DNA of 64,000 bases from assembly GCF_000720425.1 (NCBI RefSeq), contig NZ_JOAJ01000008.1, positions 248,001 through 312,000 of the forward strand, written 5' to 3'. Shown one piece after another: positions 39,663-52,500 of this stretch (positions within the stretch are counted from its first letter, which is position 1; each line of letters starts with the position of its first letter). The notes beneath the pieces are model-generated. The model did not search any database and was not told the origin of the DNA. It saw nothing but the letters and a program-made list of their open reading frames with translations. A program made the position numbers and the translations under genes. The DNA comes from Nocardia rhamnosiphila NBRC 108938. GTDB taxonomy: Bacteria; Actinomycetota; Actinomycetes; Mycobacteriales; Mycobacteriaceae.

Positions 39663-40508
39663 ATGCCGCTGACCCCAGCCGATGTGCACAACGTCGCGTT
39701 CAGCAAACCGCCTATCGGGAAACGCGGCTACAACGAGGACGAAGTCGATGCCTTCCTGGATCTGGTGGAGCAGGAACTTTCCCGGTTGATCGAGGAGAAC
39801 GCCGACCTTCGCCAGCGGGTTGCCGAGCTCGATGCCGAATTGGCCGATGCCAAGTCCGGCCGGGGCCCGGGCGGCCCGGGCCTGGGCAAACCGGTCCAGC
39901 AGGCCCCGCCTCCGGAACCGATCAAACCCCCGGTCCAGGCACCACCGTCGGCACCGATCCCGGTGGTCCCGGCCGCCCCATCGGCCGCCGACGCCGCGGC
40001 CGACGCGAATATGCAGGCCGCCAAGGTCCTGAGCCTGGCGCAGGAGATGGCCGATCGGCTTACCAGTGATGCCAAGAGTGAAGCCGAGAATTTGCTGGCG
40101 AACGCGCGGGCCAATTCCGAACGGATGGTCAACGACGCGCGGGTGCGGTCGGACGAGATGATCGCCGACGCGCGGCACAAGTCCGACTCCATGCTCAGCG
40201 ACGCCCAGACCCGCTCGGACAGCCAGCTGCGCCAGGCCAAGGAGAAGGCCGACGCGCTGCAGGCCGACGCGGAGCGCAAGCACACCGAGATCATGGGCAC
40301 CATCACCCAGCAGCGCAATGTGCTGGAGAGCCGGATCCAGACCCTGAAAACCTTCGAACGCGAGTACCGGGTGCGGCTCAAGTCGTATCTGGAATCGCAG
40401 CTCGAAGAGCTGGAAAACCGTGGTTCGGCCGTGCCTGTCGATGAGGGTGACTCCTTCGATACCGGGGCCAACCAGCTCGCTCCCGCCTCATTCGGCAAAG
40501 GCGAGTAA
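39663..40508 (+). CDS. wag31: Polar growth protein Wag31 (DivIVA)
   Basis: A 281-aa DivIVA protein. The membrane-binding N-terminus is [19 protein letters not shown], then the coiled coil [26 protein letters not shown] Pro-rich linker spans about 78-115, and a long C-terminal coiled coil extends to about 260. It marks the cell poles and directs tip growth; in M. tuberculosis a linker Thr is phosphorylated by PknA. ATG 39663 follows GAAGGG by 8 nt. Confidence 0.97.
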   Translation: MPLTPADVHNVAFSKPPIGKRGYNEDEVDAFLDLVEQELSRLIEENADLRQRVAELDAELADAKSGRGPGGPGLGKPVQQAPPPEPIKPPVQAPPSAPIPVVPAAPSAADAAADANMQAAKVLSLAQEMADRLTSDAKSEAENLLANARANSERMVNDARVRSDEMIADARHKSDSMLSDAQTRSDSQLRQAKEKADALQADAERKHTEIMGTITQQRNVLESRIQTLKTFEREYRVRLKSYLESQLEELENRGSAVPVDEGDSFDTGANQLAPASFGKGE

Positions 40509-40564
40509 ACGCCCGATACCGCTGGGAGCGAACGGGCGCCCGGCCTGCTGTTCTGGGGGTCATC

Positions 40565-40762
40565 ATGCTTGTCCTGACACTGGCGCTGGCCACGATCGGC
40601 CTGGCCCTGCTGATCCTGTCCCTGGCCACCGGCTCGGTGATCTGGGCATGGGGCTGCATCGCCGTATGCGTTGCCGGCGCTGTGGTGTTGCTGGCGAGCG
40701 CGCTGTCGATGCGCGCACCCGATGAGGAACTGCCGCCGCGGGATCAGCACGCGAAGCGCTGA
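40565..40762 (+). CDS. Small two-segment membrane protein (Rv2144c-like)
   Basis: A 65-aa protein with two hydrophobic segments (about 2-22 and 26-48) and a charged tail ending PPRDQHAKR. A gene like this (Rv2144c) follows wag31 in mycobacteria. The function is unknown. It starts at ATG 40565, 56 nt after wag31, and would be the last gene of the dcw transcript before the ileS leader. Confidence 0.75.
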   Translation: MLVLTLALATIGLALLILSLATGSVIWAWGCIAVCVAGAVVLLASALSMRAPDEELPPRDQHAKR

Positions 40763-40852
40763 CGAGAAAAACGGGCGAGAACCAAAACGTCCTTCCGGGT
40801 TGCGGGTGCTGCGGCTCCGCGGGCGGTTGTATAAGTGGTTGACCGTCCTGGT

Positions 40853-40858
40853 TAGAAT
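40853..40858 (+). promoter_or_regulatory. -10 box of the ileS T-box leader
   Basis: TAGAAT lies about 7 nt before the probable RNA start near 40865; no clear -35 sits at normal distance. Confidence 0.4.
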
Positions 40859-40864
40859 CAAACC

Positions 40865-41120
40865 TGTAAGTCGGCGACGATCCGGCCATCACCGGGGAGC
40901 TTTCGGAAGAACGGCGCCGCGCGGCGCTCGGTATGCCGCGCACGCTCAGTAGAACCGAACGGGTGAGCCCGTCACAGCTCGTAACGAGAGGTCCACCCGG
41001 TTCGCCGGGGCCGGACAAGCGGGGTGGTACCGCGGTTCCGGCGCACCCGTTGCGCCGCGATCGTCCCCGTGCCGAGATACCGCGCCTCAGGGCGCGCCGG
41101 GCACGAGGAGATGTGTATCC
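40865..41120 (+). promoter_or_regulatory. T-box riboswitch controlling ileS
   Basis: The leader carries the canonical T-box sequence GGGGTGGTACCGCGG (41021-41035), which pairs with the tRNA acceptor end. Stem I candidates hold Ile codons ATC at 40880-40882 and 40888-40890, the latter in CCGG-CCATCA-CCGG. CCTC (41085-41088) could sequester GAGG (41105-41108) of the ribosome site, fitting the translational T-boxes known for actinobacterial ileS, including N. farcinica. Uncharged tRNA-Ile would raise ileS expression. Confidence 0.93.
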
Positions 41121-41123
41121 GCG

Positions 41124-44261
<3,138 letters not shown>

Positions 44262-44266
44262 GCCGG

Positions 44267-44301
44267 CGCTGCCGGTCGGATCACCGGTCCGGCCGGCAGC
44301 G
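44267..44301 (+). terminator. Hairpin after ileS
   Basis: CGCTGCCGG (44267-44275) pairs with CCGGCAGCG (44293-44301); the loop contains a further CGGA/TCCG pairing. No T-run follows. Confidence 0.6.
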
Positions 44302-44372
44302 GGCGTTCGGCAGCGGCGAGACGGCGTCCGTGCCCATGACCCAGCCGGTGGCGCGCACTAGGGTGAAGTCTT

Positions 44373-45314
44373 ATGGCTTCGGACAATCCCGACGAGTGGT
44401 GGCAGCATTCCCCTGAGGGACAACAGAAGAGTGCCCCGTCGGGTCAGTGGCAGCAGGGGTATCCGGCCCAGGGCGGGCACCAGGATCCGGGCGTGCAGTG
44501 GGGGCAGACCGCGGGCCACGGCCCGCATCCCACTCCGCAGCAGGGCGCATGGGAGGTGCCGCCGCTGGGGAGCGGAGGATACGGCGGGCCGCCGCCGAAG
44601 AACAACGGCCCCTTGATCGCGGTGCTGGTCGCCGTGGTGGTGCTGGTCCTGATCGGTGTCGTCGGGCTGGTGGCGCTGCAGTCGCGGGGTTCGGCGGAGA
44701 ACACCGCGGCCGGAACGTCCGCGGAGATAACAGGTTCCGTGCAGTCATCGAGTTCGGCGCCCGCGACCTCCACCACCGCGACCACCAGCGCCCTGCCCTC
44801 CGCGGGCGAGCCGGTGCTGCGCGAGGGACTGGCGCCGGTCGCCGTGCTCGGCCCGACCTGGCAGGCCGGTGAGAGCACCTACACGATGGCATTCAAGGAC
44901 TGGCCCTTTGCTTTTCGGGCGCCCGGTTCCTGGGGATGTATGAAGGGGTCGATCGACAAGATTCCGGACGCCCAGGCGTGGGGGTGTGTGGACGAGAGCA
45001 ATTCCGCTGCGGGACAGAAGGTCAACCTCATCCTCCGCAAATGTCCAGCGACATGTGATGCCGCCACGCGGGCGCGTTTCGAGGCCGACTGGTTCGATGC
45101 GCCGGACCGGGCGCGGAAGTTCGACGACCGGACCTCCTACGTGGAGACCGCGGCCAATGACGAAGGCAAGTTCACGGTGGATTTCAGCCGCTTCTTCGCG
45201 GCGGAACCGGGTGGTGACCCGGTCTGGCAGGTGGGGGTCTACGTGGAGTCGCCGTCGGATACCAAGGATGTGGTTCTCAAGACGCTGAACGATGTGGCCA
45301 CCCAAACGCAATAA
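44373..45314 (+). CDS. Single-pass membrane protein with Gly/Gln-rich N-terminus, unknown function
   Basis: Not recognised. The 313-aa protein has a ~75-residue Gln/Gly/Pro-rich cytoplasmic part, one membrane segment near residues 80-103, a Ser/Thr/Ala-rich stalk, and an exported domain of about 160 residues with four Cys in two close pairs (GCMKG...GCVDE and CPATC), suggesting disulfides. Such architecture is frequent in Nocardia. TAGGGT (44359-44364) ends 8 nt before ATG 44373 and no ribosome site is seen, so it is probably leaderless. Confidence 0.85.
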   Translation: MASDNPDEWWQHSPEGQQKSAPSGQWQQGYPAQGGHQDPGVQWGQTAGHGPHPTPQQGAWEVPPLGSGGYGGPPPKNNGPLIAVLVAVVVLVLIGVVGLVALQSRGSAENTAAGTSAEITGSVQSSSSAPATSTTATTSALPSAGEPVLREGLAPVAVLGPTWQAGESTYTMAFKDWPFAFRAPGSWGCMKGSIDKIPDAQAWGCVDESNSAAGQKVNLILRKCPATCDAATRARFEADWFDAPDRARKFDDRTSYVETAANDEGKFTVDFSRFFAAEPGGDPVWQVGVYVESPSDTKDVVLKTLNDVATQTQ

Positions 45315-45321
45315 ACATTTT

Positions 45322-45337
45322 TGTGATGTTCATCACA
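45322..45337. promoter_or_regulatory. Perfect Crp/GlxR-type binding site
   Basis: TGTGATGTTCATCACA matches TGTGA-N6-TCACA at every fixed position. It is centred about 64 nt upstream of the likely start of the NlpC/P60 transcript (TTGTCG 45359-45364, CAAAAT 45382-45387, 17-nt spacer), close to a class I activator position. Confidence 0.8.
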
Positions 45338-45396
45338 TGCTGGAAGTTTGCCAGAAGCTTGTCGCCCTTCTGCGGGCCGGGCAAAATCATCCTCGA

Positions 45397-45568
45397 TACC
45401 GCTGAGTCCGGTCCTCCGGACCACCGGGAACGGTGATCATTTCGTTCGGTTCTACCTGAGTGAAGTTGCGCCGGAGCCGATTCACCCGGCGTAACCCCTG
45501 TGGTTGGCGGTGTCCCCACCTCGGTGGCGGATGCCGCGAGAAAACCGGGACGCCGCACGGTGTCCCGG
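45397..45568 (+). promoter_or_regulatory. Probable c-di-AMP (ydaO/yuaA-type) riboswitch
   Basis: The NlpC/P60 leader contains, in order, GCTGAGTCCGG (45401), CGGGAACGG (45425), GAGTGAAG (45438), CCGATTCACCC (45477) and GCGTAACCCC (45490), an order resembling the conserved blocks of ydaO RNAs. In actinobacteria these RNAs precede NlpC/P60 and Rpf wall hydrolases. CCGGGAC (45545-45551) pairs with GTCCCGG (45562-45568) and may form the expression platform. The assignment is by eye; an RNA covariance search would settle it. Confidence 0.6.
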
Positions 45569-45594
45569 GTACCGACGGGCAGAAGGGTGGGCAA

Positions 45595-46110
45595 GTGATC
45601 GGAATTGCACTGCGCCGGGGTATCGCCGGCATGCTTTTCGCGACGGCCGTCGGCGCCGTCGCCGCCGCCCCCGGGTGGGCGCAGACCGGAAGCGGGGCCA
45701 GTGGATCGGCCTCCGGATCCGGATCGCTCAGCGCCAGTGGCTCGGCCGCGTTACCGGTCTCCAGCAGCAACGGGCTCGGCGCGCTGGCCGCCGCGACCTC
45801 GCAGACCGGGAAGATGTACGAATGGGGCGCCACCGGCCCGGATACCTGGGACTGCTCCGGTCTCGTCCAGTGGGCTTTCCGGCAGGTGGGTGTGATGCTG
45901 CCGCGCACCACCTGGGAGCAGGCCGAAGTGGGTGCCTCGGTGCCGCGGTACGCGCTCTCGCCGGGTGATGTGATCATCATCAACTCCGACGCCTCCCATG
46001 TCGGGATCTACGCCGGGTTCGGCCAGGTGCTCAATGCCTACGGCGCCGGCGTACCGGTCGGGCTCAGCCCGCTCGACCAGTTCTACATCTACAGCATCCG
46101 CCGTTTCTGA
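45595..46110 (+). CDS. Secreted NlpC/P60 peptidoglycan hydrolase
   Basis: A 171-aa protein: signal peptide to about residue 30, a Gly/Ser-rich spacer, then a minimal NlpC/P60 domain. Catalytic Cys87 is in DTWDCSGLVQWAF, His135 in SDASHVGIYAG, and Asn147 is the likely third residue. It should cut the D-Glu-mDAP bond in peptidoglycan stems. GTG 45595 has GAAGGG about 7 nt upstream. Control by a Crp site and a probable c-di-AMP riboswitch resembles that of M. tuberculosis rpfA. Confidence 0.92.
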   Translation: MIGIALRRGIAGMLFATAVGAVAAAPGWAQTGSGASGSASGSGSLSASGSAALPVSSSNGLGALAAATSQTGKMYEWGATGPDTWDCSGLVQWAFRQVGVMLPRTTWEQAEVGASVPRYALSPGDVIIINSDASHVGIYAGFGQVLNAYGAGVPVGLSPLDQFYIYSIRRF

Positions 46111-46115
46111 GGCCG

Positions 46116-46135
46116 CGGCGGCAGCGTCGCCGCCG
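46116..46135. terminator. Hairpin between convergent NlpC/P60 and galU genes
   Basis: CGGCGGC (46116-46122) pairs with GCCGCCG (46129-46135), loop AGCGTC; it serves both strands. Confidence 0.55.
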
Positions 46136-46143
46136 AACCGTGG

Positions 46144-47019
46144 TCAGTCGACCTGCCGGCGCAGCAGTGGCCCATAGTCGGGGTGGGCCAGCGCCGAGGC
46201 GAACTGCGCGATGAGATAGTCGCCGGGGTTTCCTGTGTCGTACCAGCGGCCCTGGATGACCTGCCCGTAGACCGCATGGTTGGCGGCATAGGCGTTGATG
46301 GAATCGGTCAGGTAGACCTCGCCGGTGCGGTGGGTGTACCAGTCTTCCGTCTGCGCCCGCAGTTCGTCGATGATCCCCGGCGTCACCACGTAGCCGCCGA
46401 TCGCGGCGAAGGCCGAGGGGGCATCCTCGGGTTTGGGTTTCTCCACCAGGCCCGATATGCGCAGCAGGCCGTCGTCCAGGTCCTCCCGGACCACCGGGAC
46501 ACCGTAGCGCTGCGATTCGTTCGGATTCATCGGCATCAGCGCCAGTACCGGGCAGCCCGTCGATTCGTAGGCGCGGATCAGCTGCTGCGCTCGTGGTTCC
46601 TCGGCGACGAAGACGTCGTCGGGCCACAACACCAGCATCGGTTCGTCGGCGGCGGTACGGGCCGCGTTGAGTACCGGGGTCCCGTTCCCGTAAGGGCCGT
46701 GCTGATCGAGGTACGTGATGTGACCCAGCCGGGACAGTTCGCCGACCTCTTCCACCGCGTCCGCGTAGGCGGTCTTGCCGTCGGCACGCAGTTGGGCCAC
46801 GAGTGCGGGATTGGGCCGGAAATGATCCTGGATCAGTGATTTTCCGCCGCTGACCACAATGGTGATATCGGTGATCCCAGAGGCCACCAGCTCACGTACC
46901 GTGTGCTCGATCACCGGCTTGTCGCCGACCGGCAGCATCTCCTTGGGGATCGCCTTGGTCAGCGGTAGCAGGCGGGAACCGATACCGGCAGCGGGAATGA
47001 CGGCCTTACGGATCTTCAT
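46144..47019 (-). CDS. galU: UTP-glucose-1-phosphate uridylyltransferase
   Basis: A 291-aa nucleotidyltransferase making UDP-glucose. The N-terminal loop PAAGIGSRLLPLTKAIPKEM and KPVIEHTVRELVASGI, LVLWPDDVF, GLVEKPKPEDAPS and GEVYLTDSINAYA are GalU signatures. UDP-glucose feeds galactan, trehalose and glycolipid synthesis, and possibly the carotenoid glycosyltransferase in this window. ATG 47019 is the first codon of the conserved protein; only a weak GGACG lies upstream. Confidence 0.96.
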   Translation of the reverse strand: MKIRKAVIPAAGIGSRLLPLTKAIPKEMLPVGDKPVIEHTVRELVASGITDITIVVSGGKSLIQDHFRPNPALVAQLRADGKTAYADAVEEVGELSRLGHITYLDQHGPYGNGTPVLNAARTAADEPMLVLWPDDVFVAEEPRAQQLIRAYESTGCPVLALMPMNPNESQRYGVPVVREDLDDGLLRISGLVEKPKPEDAPSAFAAIGGYVVTPGIIDELRAQTEDWYTHRTGEVYLTDSINAYAANHAVYGQVIQGRWYDTGNPGDYLIAQFASALAHPDYGPLLRRQVD

Positions 47020-47233
47020 CGTCCGATCATCACATACCCGTCAGCCGGGGCGCGGTATCCCGGCCCGGTCCCGCGATCCCGGAAACGCCGGGTGGCCGGG
47101 TCGATCGGGGCGGGCGGGCCGCCCGGCGGCAAGGCCCCGTGACAGGTCGGCGGGCGCAGAGAACTCCCGGCAACCGGGCGGGATCGGTCCGCATCCCTTC
47201 TCCTGTCGGTACGGCCGCGTACATTCTGCGCTC

Positions 47234-47332
47234 ATGGACTCCACGGTCAGGGACAGCGGCCGCGGCGGGAGCGGCCGTCGCCGGGTGCCGCCGCGGTGGC
47301 CGGCCGGTGCACCGCGAGCCACTCCGTGGTGA
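47234..47332 (+). other. Possible leaderless 32-codon leader ORF of dinX
   Basis: TACATT (47220-47225) ends 8 nt before ATG 47234. The frame codes [20 protein letters not shown] and 12 more residues, then stops at TGA 47330-47332, which overlaps the GTG 47329 of the polymerase gene as GTGA. It is Arg-rich and probably has no function as a protein. Confidence 0.3.
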
Positions 47333-48864
47333 GCGGCCGGCATCCCGGGGCCGGCGCCGGACCGGCCCCGCCACCGATCGGCGAGACTTCCCGGCGCTGG
47401 GTGCTCCATATCGATATGGATGCCTTCTTCGCCTCCTGTGAACAGCTCACCCGCCCCACCCTGCGCGGCCGCCCGGTGCTGGTCGGCGGGACCGGTGCGC
47501 GCGGGGTGGTGGCCGGGGCGAGTTACGAGGCGCGGGTGTTCGGGGCGCGTTCGGCCATGCCGATGCAGCAGGCGCGGCGGCTGGTCGGGGTGTCGGCGGT
47601 GGTGGTCCCGCCGCGCGGTGCGCTGTACAGCGTGCTGAGCGGCCGGGTCTTCGATACCTTGCGGGCCCGGGTCCCGGTACTGGAGACCCTGTCGTTCGAC
47701 GAGGCGTTCGCCGAGCCCGCCGAACTTGCCGGGGCGAGCGCGGCGGAGGTGGAGGCCTTCTGCGCCGACTTGCGGGCAGCGGTGCGGGAGCGTACGGGCC
47801 TGGTCGCCTCGGTGGGTGCCGGCAGCGGGAAACAGCTGGCCAAGATCGCTTCCGGCATGGCCAAACCCGATGGGATCCGGGTGATCGCGCCGGGTGAGCA
47901 GCAGGCGCTGCTGGCCGCGCTGCCGGTGCGCAAGCTCTGGGGTATCGGCCCGGTGGCCGAGGGCCGGCTGCGCACCCTCGGGATCGAATCCGTGGGTGCC
48001 TTCGCCGCGCTGCCGGAGGCCGAGGCGGTATCGATCCTGGGCGGCAGTATCGGCGCGGCGCTGCACCGCCTCGCCCGCGGTATCGACGACCGGCCGGTCA
48101 CCGAACGCGCCGAGGCCAAACAGATCAGCGCCGAGACCACCTACGAACACGACATCGTCACCCTGGAGCGGCTGCGCCCGGCGATCACCGAGATGGCCGC
48201 CGCCGCGCACCGCCGGCTCGGCCGCGACGGCCGCGCCGCCCGGACCGTGGTGCTGAAGCTCCGGCGCGCCGATATGAGCATCACCACGCGTTCCACCACC
48301 CTGCCCTACGCGACCGAGGATCTGCCCACGCTGACCGCCGCCGCGCAGCGGGCCGCGATCGACCCGCGGGAGCTGGGCCCGATCCGGTTGGTCGGGGTCG
48401 GCTACGCCGGGCTGTCCAGCATCCGGCAGGAATCGCTGTTCCCGGAACTGGACCGGCAGGGTGGTGAGCCCGCCGCATCGTCCGGCGGGGTTGCGGAGGA
48501 GTCGGGTGACGCCCCCGATTCTCTGACGACGGTCGAAGAGAGCTCTGTGGATTCGGTAAGACATCCGGCGGAACCGGCGAGTTCGGTGGACACGACGGCC
48601 GCTTCGGCCCCGCCGCCCGGCAGTAGCGCCGAAAACTCTCCAGGTCCGCGGGATTCCGGTGTTTCCGCTGGTAGCAGTATGCTTTGGCGACCGGGCTCGG
48701 ACGTGCGGCATCCGGAATTCGGATTCGGCTGGGTGCAGGGGGCGGGCCACGGACGAGTGACCGTCCGGTTCGAGACCCGCTCGACAGGACCGGGGATCGC
48801 GCGTACTTTCGCTGCCGACAATACGGAGTTGTGCTCAGCGGATCCGCTCGCCAGCTTGTCCTGA
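47329..48864 (+). CDS. dinB: Y-family DNA polymerase IV, DinX type
   Basis: A 511-aa translesion polymerase. Catalytic Asp29 and Asp31 lie in [15 protein letters not shown], and Asp124-Glu125 in [28 protein letters not shown] and [13 protein letters not shown] follow. A Ser/Pro-rich linker (about 385-450) leads to a C-terminal ~60-residue module ([19 protein letters not shown]) like that at the end of UvrD-type helicases and DinX. M. tuberculosis dinX (Rv1537) follows ileS in the same way. GTG 47329 is chosen for its GTGA overlap with a leader ORF; GTG 47326 or 47296 are possible. Confidence 0.93.
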   Translation: MSGRHPGAGAGPAPPPIGETSRRWVLHIDMDAFFASCEQLTRPTLRGRPVLVGGTGARGVVAGASYEARVFGARSAMPMQQARRLVGVSAVVVPPRGALYSVLSGRVFDTLRARVPVLETLSFDEAFAEPAELAGASAAEVEAFCADLRAAVRERTGLVASVGAGSGKQLAKIASGMAKPDGIRVIAPGEQQALLAALPVRKLWGIGPVAEGRLRTLGIESVGAFAALPEAEAVSILGGSIGAALHRLARGIDDRPVTERAEAKQISAETTYEHDIVTLERLRPAITEMAAAAHRRLGRDGRAARTVVLKLRRADMSITTRSTTLPYATEDLPTLTAAAQRAAIDPRELGPIRLVGVGYAGLSSIRQESLFPELDRQGGEPAASSGGVAEESGDAPDSLTTVEESSVDSVRHPAEPASSVDTTAASAPPPGSSAENSPGPRDSGVSAGSSMLWRPGSDVRHPEFGFGWVQGAGHGRVTVRFETRSTGPGIARTFAADNTELCSADPLASLS

Positions 48865-48960
48865 GGGCCCGCCGGGTAGGTTGGTCCGGGCAGCGTCGCC
48901 GGTTCCGGTGGCTCTGTCGTAGTGCACGACCCCGAACCCTCGAACGCAAAGGACGAGCAG

Positions 48961-49467
48961 TTGAAGCTTCGCAAGACCGGACGTATCGCGATCGCCGGCG
49001 TGGCCGCCGTGGCCGCGCTGACCCTGACGGCGTGTGGTAGCGATGATTCCGACTCGGACAGCAAGGCCGCGAGCACCACGTCCGCGTCGGCGGCCGCCTC
49101 GGAAGAGGCGTCCGATCTGCCGCCGGTGCCCACCGTGGCCGACCTGAACGCTCAACTCCAGCGCGCCCTCGACCCGGCCGTGCCCAACGAGGAGAAGCTG
49201 GGCATGATGCAGGGCGCCGAGGCCGATCCGGAACTGCCGGGCAAATTGGCCCAGTTCTACACGGATTCGGGCGCCACCATCGAGGTCACCGAGGTCAACG
49301 ATTTCGCCGACACCATCAACGCCAAGGCCAACTTCAAGCTGGGCGACACCCAGAACGTGGTCGATGTCCCGTTCGTCGCCGAGGACGGTGTGTGGAAGGT
49401 CGAGAAGACCTGGACCTGCAATATGCTCGCCCAGGCTCAGGTGCAGTCCCCGGCCTGCGCGGCCTGA
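48961..49467 (+). CDS. MTB12-like lipoprotein
   Basis: A 168-aa protein with a basic N-terminus, hydrophobic signal and lipobox LTAC near residue 25, then a Ser/Asp-rich stretch. The C-terminal domain (LPPVPTVADLNAQLQRALDP...FYTDSGATIEVTEVNDF...GVWKVEKTWTCNML) resembles the mycobacterial low-molecular-weight antigen MTB12 (CFP-2). It is likely anchored outside the membrane; the role is unknown. TTG 48961 has AAAGGA about 9 nt upstream and gives a standard lipoprotein signal, so it is preferred over an earlier in-frame start at 48922. Confidence 0.85.
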   Translation: MKLRKTGRIAIAGVAAVAALTLTACGSDDSDSDSKAASTTSASAAASEEASDLPPVPTVADLNAQLQRALDPAVPNEEKLGMMQGAEADPELPGKLAQFYTDSGATIEVTEVNDFADTINAKANFKLGDTQNVVDVPFVAEDGVWKVEKTWTCNMLAQAQVQSPACAA

Positions 49468-49480
49468 TCCCGCAGCCCGC

Positions 49481-49516
49481 AAACCGGCCGGTCCGCTATA
49501 GCGGACCGGCCGGTTT
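49481..49516. terminator. Strong terminator hairpin after the MTB12-like gene
   Basis: A perfect 16-bp inverted repeat, AAACCGGCCGGTCCGC (49481-49496) and its complement (49501-49516), with loop TATA, ends in TTTCGTTCT. Confidence 0.88.
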
Positions 49517-49589
49517 CGTTCTATGGCTTCGAGGGGATCGGTGAGCGCAGCCGCAGCGGTGTGCGCGGCCCCCGCTAGGATTGCGCCCC

Positions 49590-52500
49590 GTGGCTGACAC
49601 GATGGTGGTGGCGGCGCCCGAGCCGACAGATCTCTCCGACGGTCCCCGATCCCGATCGCGGGGTGGCTGGGCGCGGCCGGTCGCGCTGGTGTCGGCGCTC
49701 ATCGGAGCACTGCTGGCGATAGCGGTACCCCTGCTGCCGGTCCGGGTCGACACCGCCACACTGTCCTGGCCGCAGGACGATTCCGCGGCCTCGATCGAAG
49801 CCCCGCTGGTCGCGTACGCGCCGTTGGATTACACGGCCTCGGTGCCGTGCGCGGCGATCCAGCAACTCGGGCCCGGCGGCGGGGTGCTCACCGCCACCGC
49901 GCCCTACGGCGCACCCGATCTTGAACGCTACGGCTTCCTGGCCCGGGTCCGGCCCGCGACACCGGAGGCCGGGGCCCAGCTCGACGTCGTCCTGCGCAAC
50001 CAAGCACTGTTCAGCGTCCCGGTCGCGGAACTACCCCCGAACTGCGCACTCGACGTGCGCGCCGGGATGACCGAATCCGTCGCCTCGCTCACCGGATCCG
50101 AGCCGGTGGTGCTGAGCGGAGATTTCCGCCCCCAGTTGGTCGGTGTGTTCAGCGATCTGACCGATCCCGCGGGCACCCGGGTCACCGCCGAGGTCGACAG
50201 CCGGTTCACCTCCAGCCCGACTCCGCTGAAACAGATCGCGATCTGGGTGGCGGTCGCCGCGACACTGATCTCCCTGTTCGCGCTGCACCGGCTGGACAGC
50301 CTCGACGGGCGCCGCGCCCGCCGGTTCCTGCCGGCCCGCTGGTGGGCCTTCCGTCCGGTCGATGTGGTGGTGCTGGGCACACTGGTGCTCTGGCATTTCA
50401 TCGGCGCCACCACCTCCGACGACGGCTACCAGTTCGGCATGGGCCGCACTTCGCAGGCCGCTGGTTATATGGCGAACTACTTCCGCTACTTCGGGGTCCC
50501 GGAGAACCCGGTCGGCACCCCGTACTACGACCTCATCGGCCTGATGGCCGATCTCACCACCGCCAGCCCCTGGGTGCGGTTGCCCAGTCTGCTGGCCGGC
50601 ATCCTGGCCTGGCTGGTGATCAGTCGCGAAGTGGTGCCCCGGTTCGGGGCCGCGCTGCATCGCACCAAATTCGTCCCGTGGACCGGCGCGCTGGTGTTCC
50701 TGGCCGTCTGGCTGCCCTACAACAACGGGCTGCGGCCCGAGCCCATCGTCGCGCTCGGGGTGCTGCTCACCTGGTGTTCGGTCGAGCGCGGTATCGCCAC
50801 CCGGCGGCTGCTGCCGTTCGCGGTCGCGCTGCTGATCGCCGCCTTCAGCTGCACCGCCGGGCCGCACGGCATCATCTGCGTGGCCGCGCTGCTGGCCGGA
50901 CTGCGGCCGCTGATCAAGATCCTCGCCACCCGCGCGCCGCGGATCGGCTGGCTCGCGCAAGTGCTGCCGCTGGCCGCCGCGGGTGTCCTCGTGCTGGTGG
51001 TGGCCTTCGCCGACCAGCCGTTCAGCGCCATGATGGAAATGCGCCGGGTGCACGAACTGGCCGGCCCGCATGTGCTCTGGTTCGACGAATACCTGCGCTA
51101 CCAGTACCTGTTCATGGGTACGGTCGACGGCTCGGTGGCCCGCCGCTTCGGGATCTTCGTGATGATCGCCGGATTGGCGGTCTGCCTGCTCACCCTGCTG
51201 CGTAAGGGCGGCCGGATCCCCACCGCCGCGGTGGGGCCCTCGCGGCGCATCCTCGGAGTCACCGTCGGCGCCATGGCGCTGATGATGACCACCCCGACCA
51301 AATGGACCCACCACCTCGGTGTCTTCGCCGGGCTGGCCGGCGCGGTGGCGGTGTTGACGGCCGTCGCGATCGGGCCGCGGGTCATGCGCGCGCCGCGCAA
51401 CCGGGCACTGTTCGCCGCCGCGGTGTCGTTCCTGCTGGCTCTCGTATTCGCCGGTCCCAACGGCTGGTGGTACGTCTCCTCCTACAGCGTCCCGTGGTGG
51501 GACAAACAGCCCTCGGTGGCCGGTATCGCCTTCAACAAGGTCTTCCTGCTCGGCGCGGTGGTGCTGCTGGCGCTGGCGGCGTGGTGGCATGTGCGGGCAC
51601 CCGACGACGGGCAGCACCGGATCTCGCGCTGGGGCTGGCGGTTCGCCAAGGTGCCGGCCCTGACGGTGGCCGCCGCGTTCATGGTGCTGTTCGAGGTGGC
51701 GTCGTTCGCGAAGGGCGCCGTCTCCCAGTACCCGGCCTTCTCGCTGGCGAGTTCGAACCTGAGCGCGCTCGCCGGGAACACCTGCGGCCTGGCCCCGCAC
51801 GTGCTGGTGGAGACCGACCCCAACCGCGGCATGCTCACCCCGCTCTCCGGTGATCCCGCCGCGGCCCTGGCCGGCACCGGAACGGGCTTCAGCCCCACCG
51901 GAGTCGCGGCGGACCTGAGCGCCGATGCCGAGGAAGGCGCCGACGCCGCCATCGCCGATTCGGTGGGCGCGGCGACCGCGGGCACCGGTGTCGCGACCGA
52001 AACCGACAGTCCCGCATTGCCGTTCGGCCTTGATCCGGGGACTCCGGTCCTGGGCAGCGATCACGCCGACGGCCCGGCCCAACTGACCTCCGGCTGGTAT
52101 CGGCTGCCTCCGGTCGCCGACCGCGCGGATATTCTCGCCCTCAGCGCCGCGGGCCGAATCTGGTCGCAGGACACCGACGGTGTGGTGACCCACGGCCAGT
52201 CCCTGGAACTGGAATTCGGCTCCACCACCGCGCCGGGCGGTTCGGCCGCGGCCCCGGTGCCGCTGCGCCGGGTGAATCCGATCGATATCGGCCCGGCGCC
52301 GTCGTGGCGCAACCTGCGGGTCCCGCTGGCGCCCTACGCCGATGCCGACACCGTGCGCATCGTGGCCGCCGACCGCGATCGCGATCCGCGCCAGTGGCTG
52401 GCCTTCACCCCGCCGCGGATGCCGCAGACCCAGGACCTGAACACAGTGGTCGGATCCGACGATCCGGTGCTGCTGGATTGGGCGGTGGGCCTGCAGTTCC

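Noticed and set aside
38226..40283. Long minus-strand frame through the sepF repeat and sepF-wag31
   Set aside because: The text at its start comes from the reverse of the 81-bp repeat and the rest is shadow of sepF, yggT and wag31.
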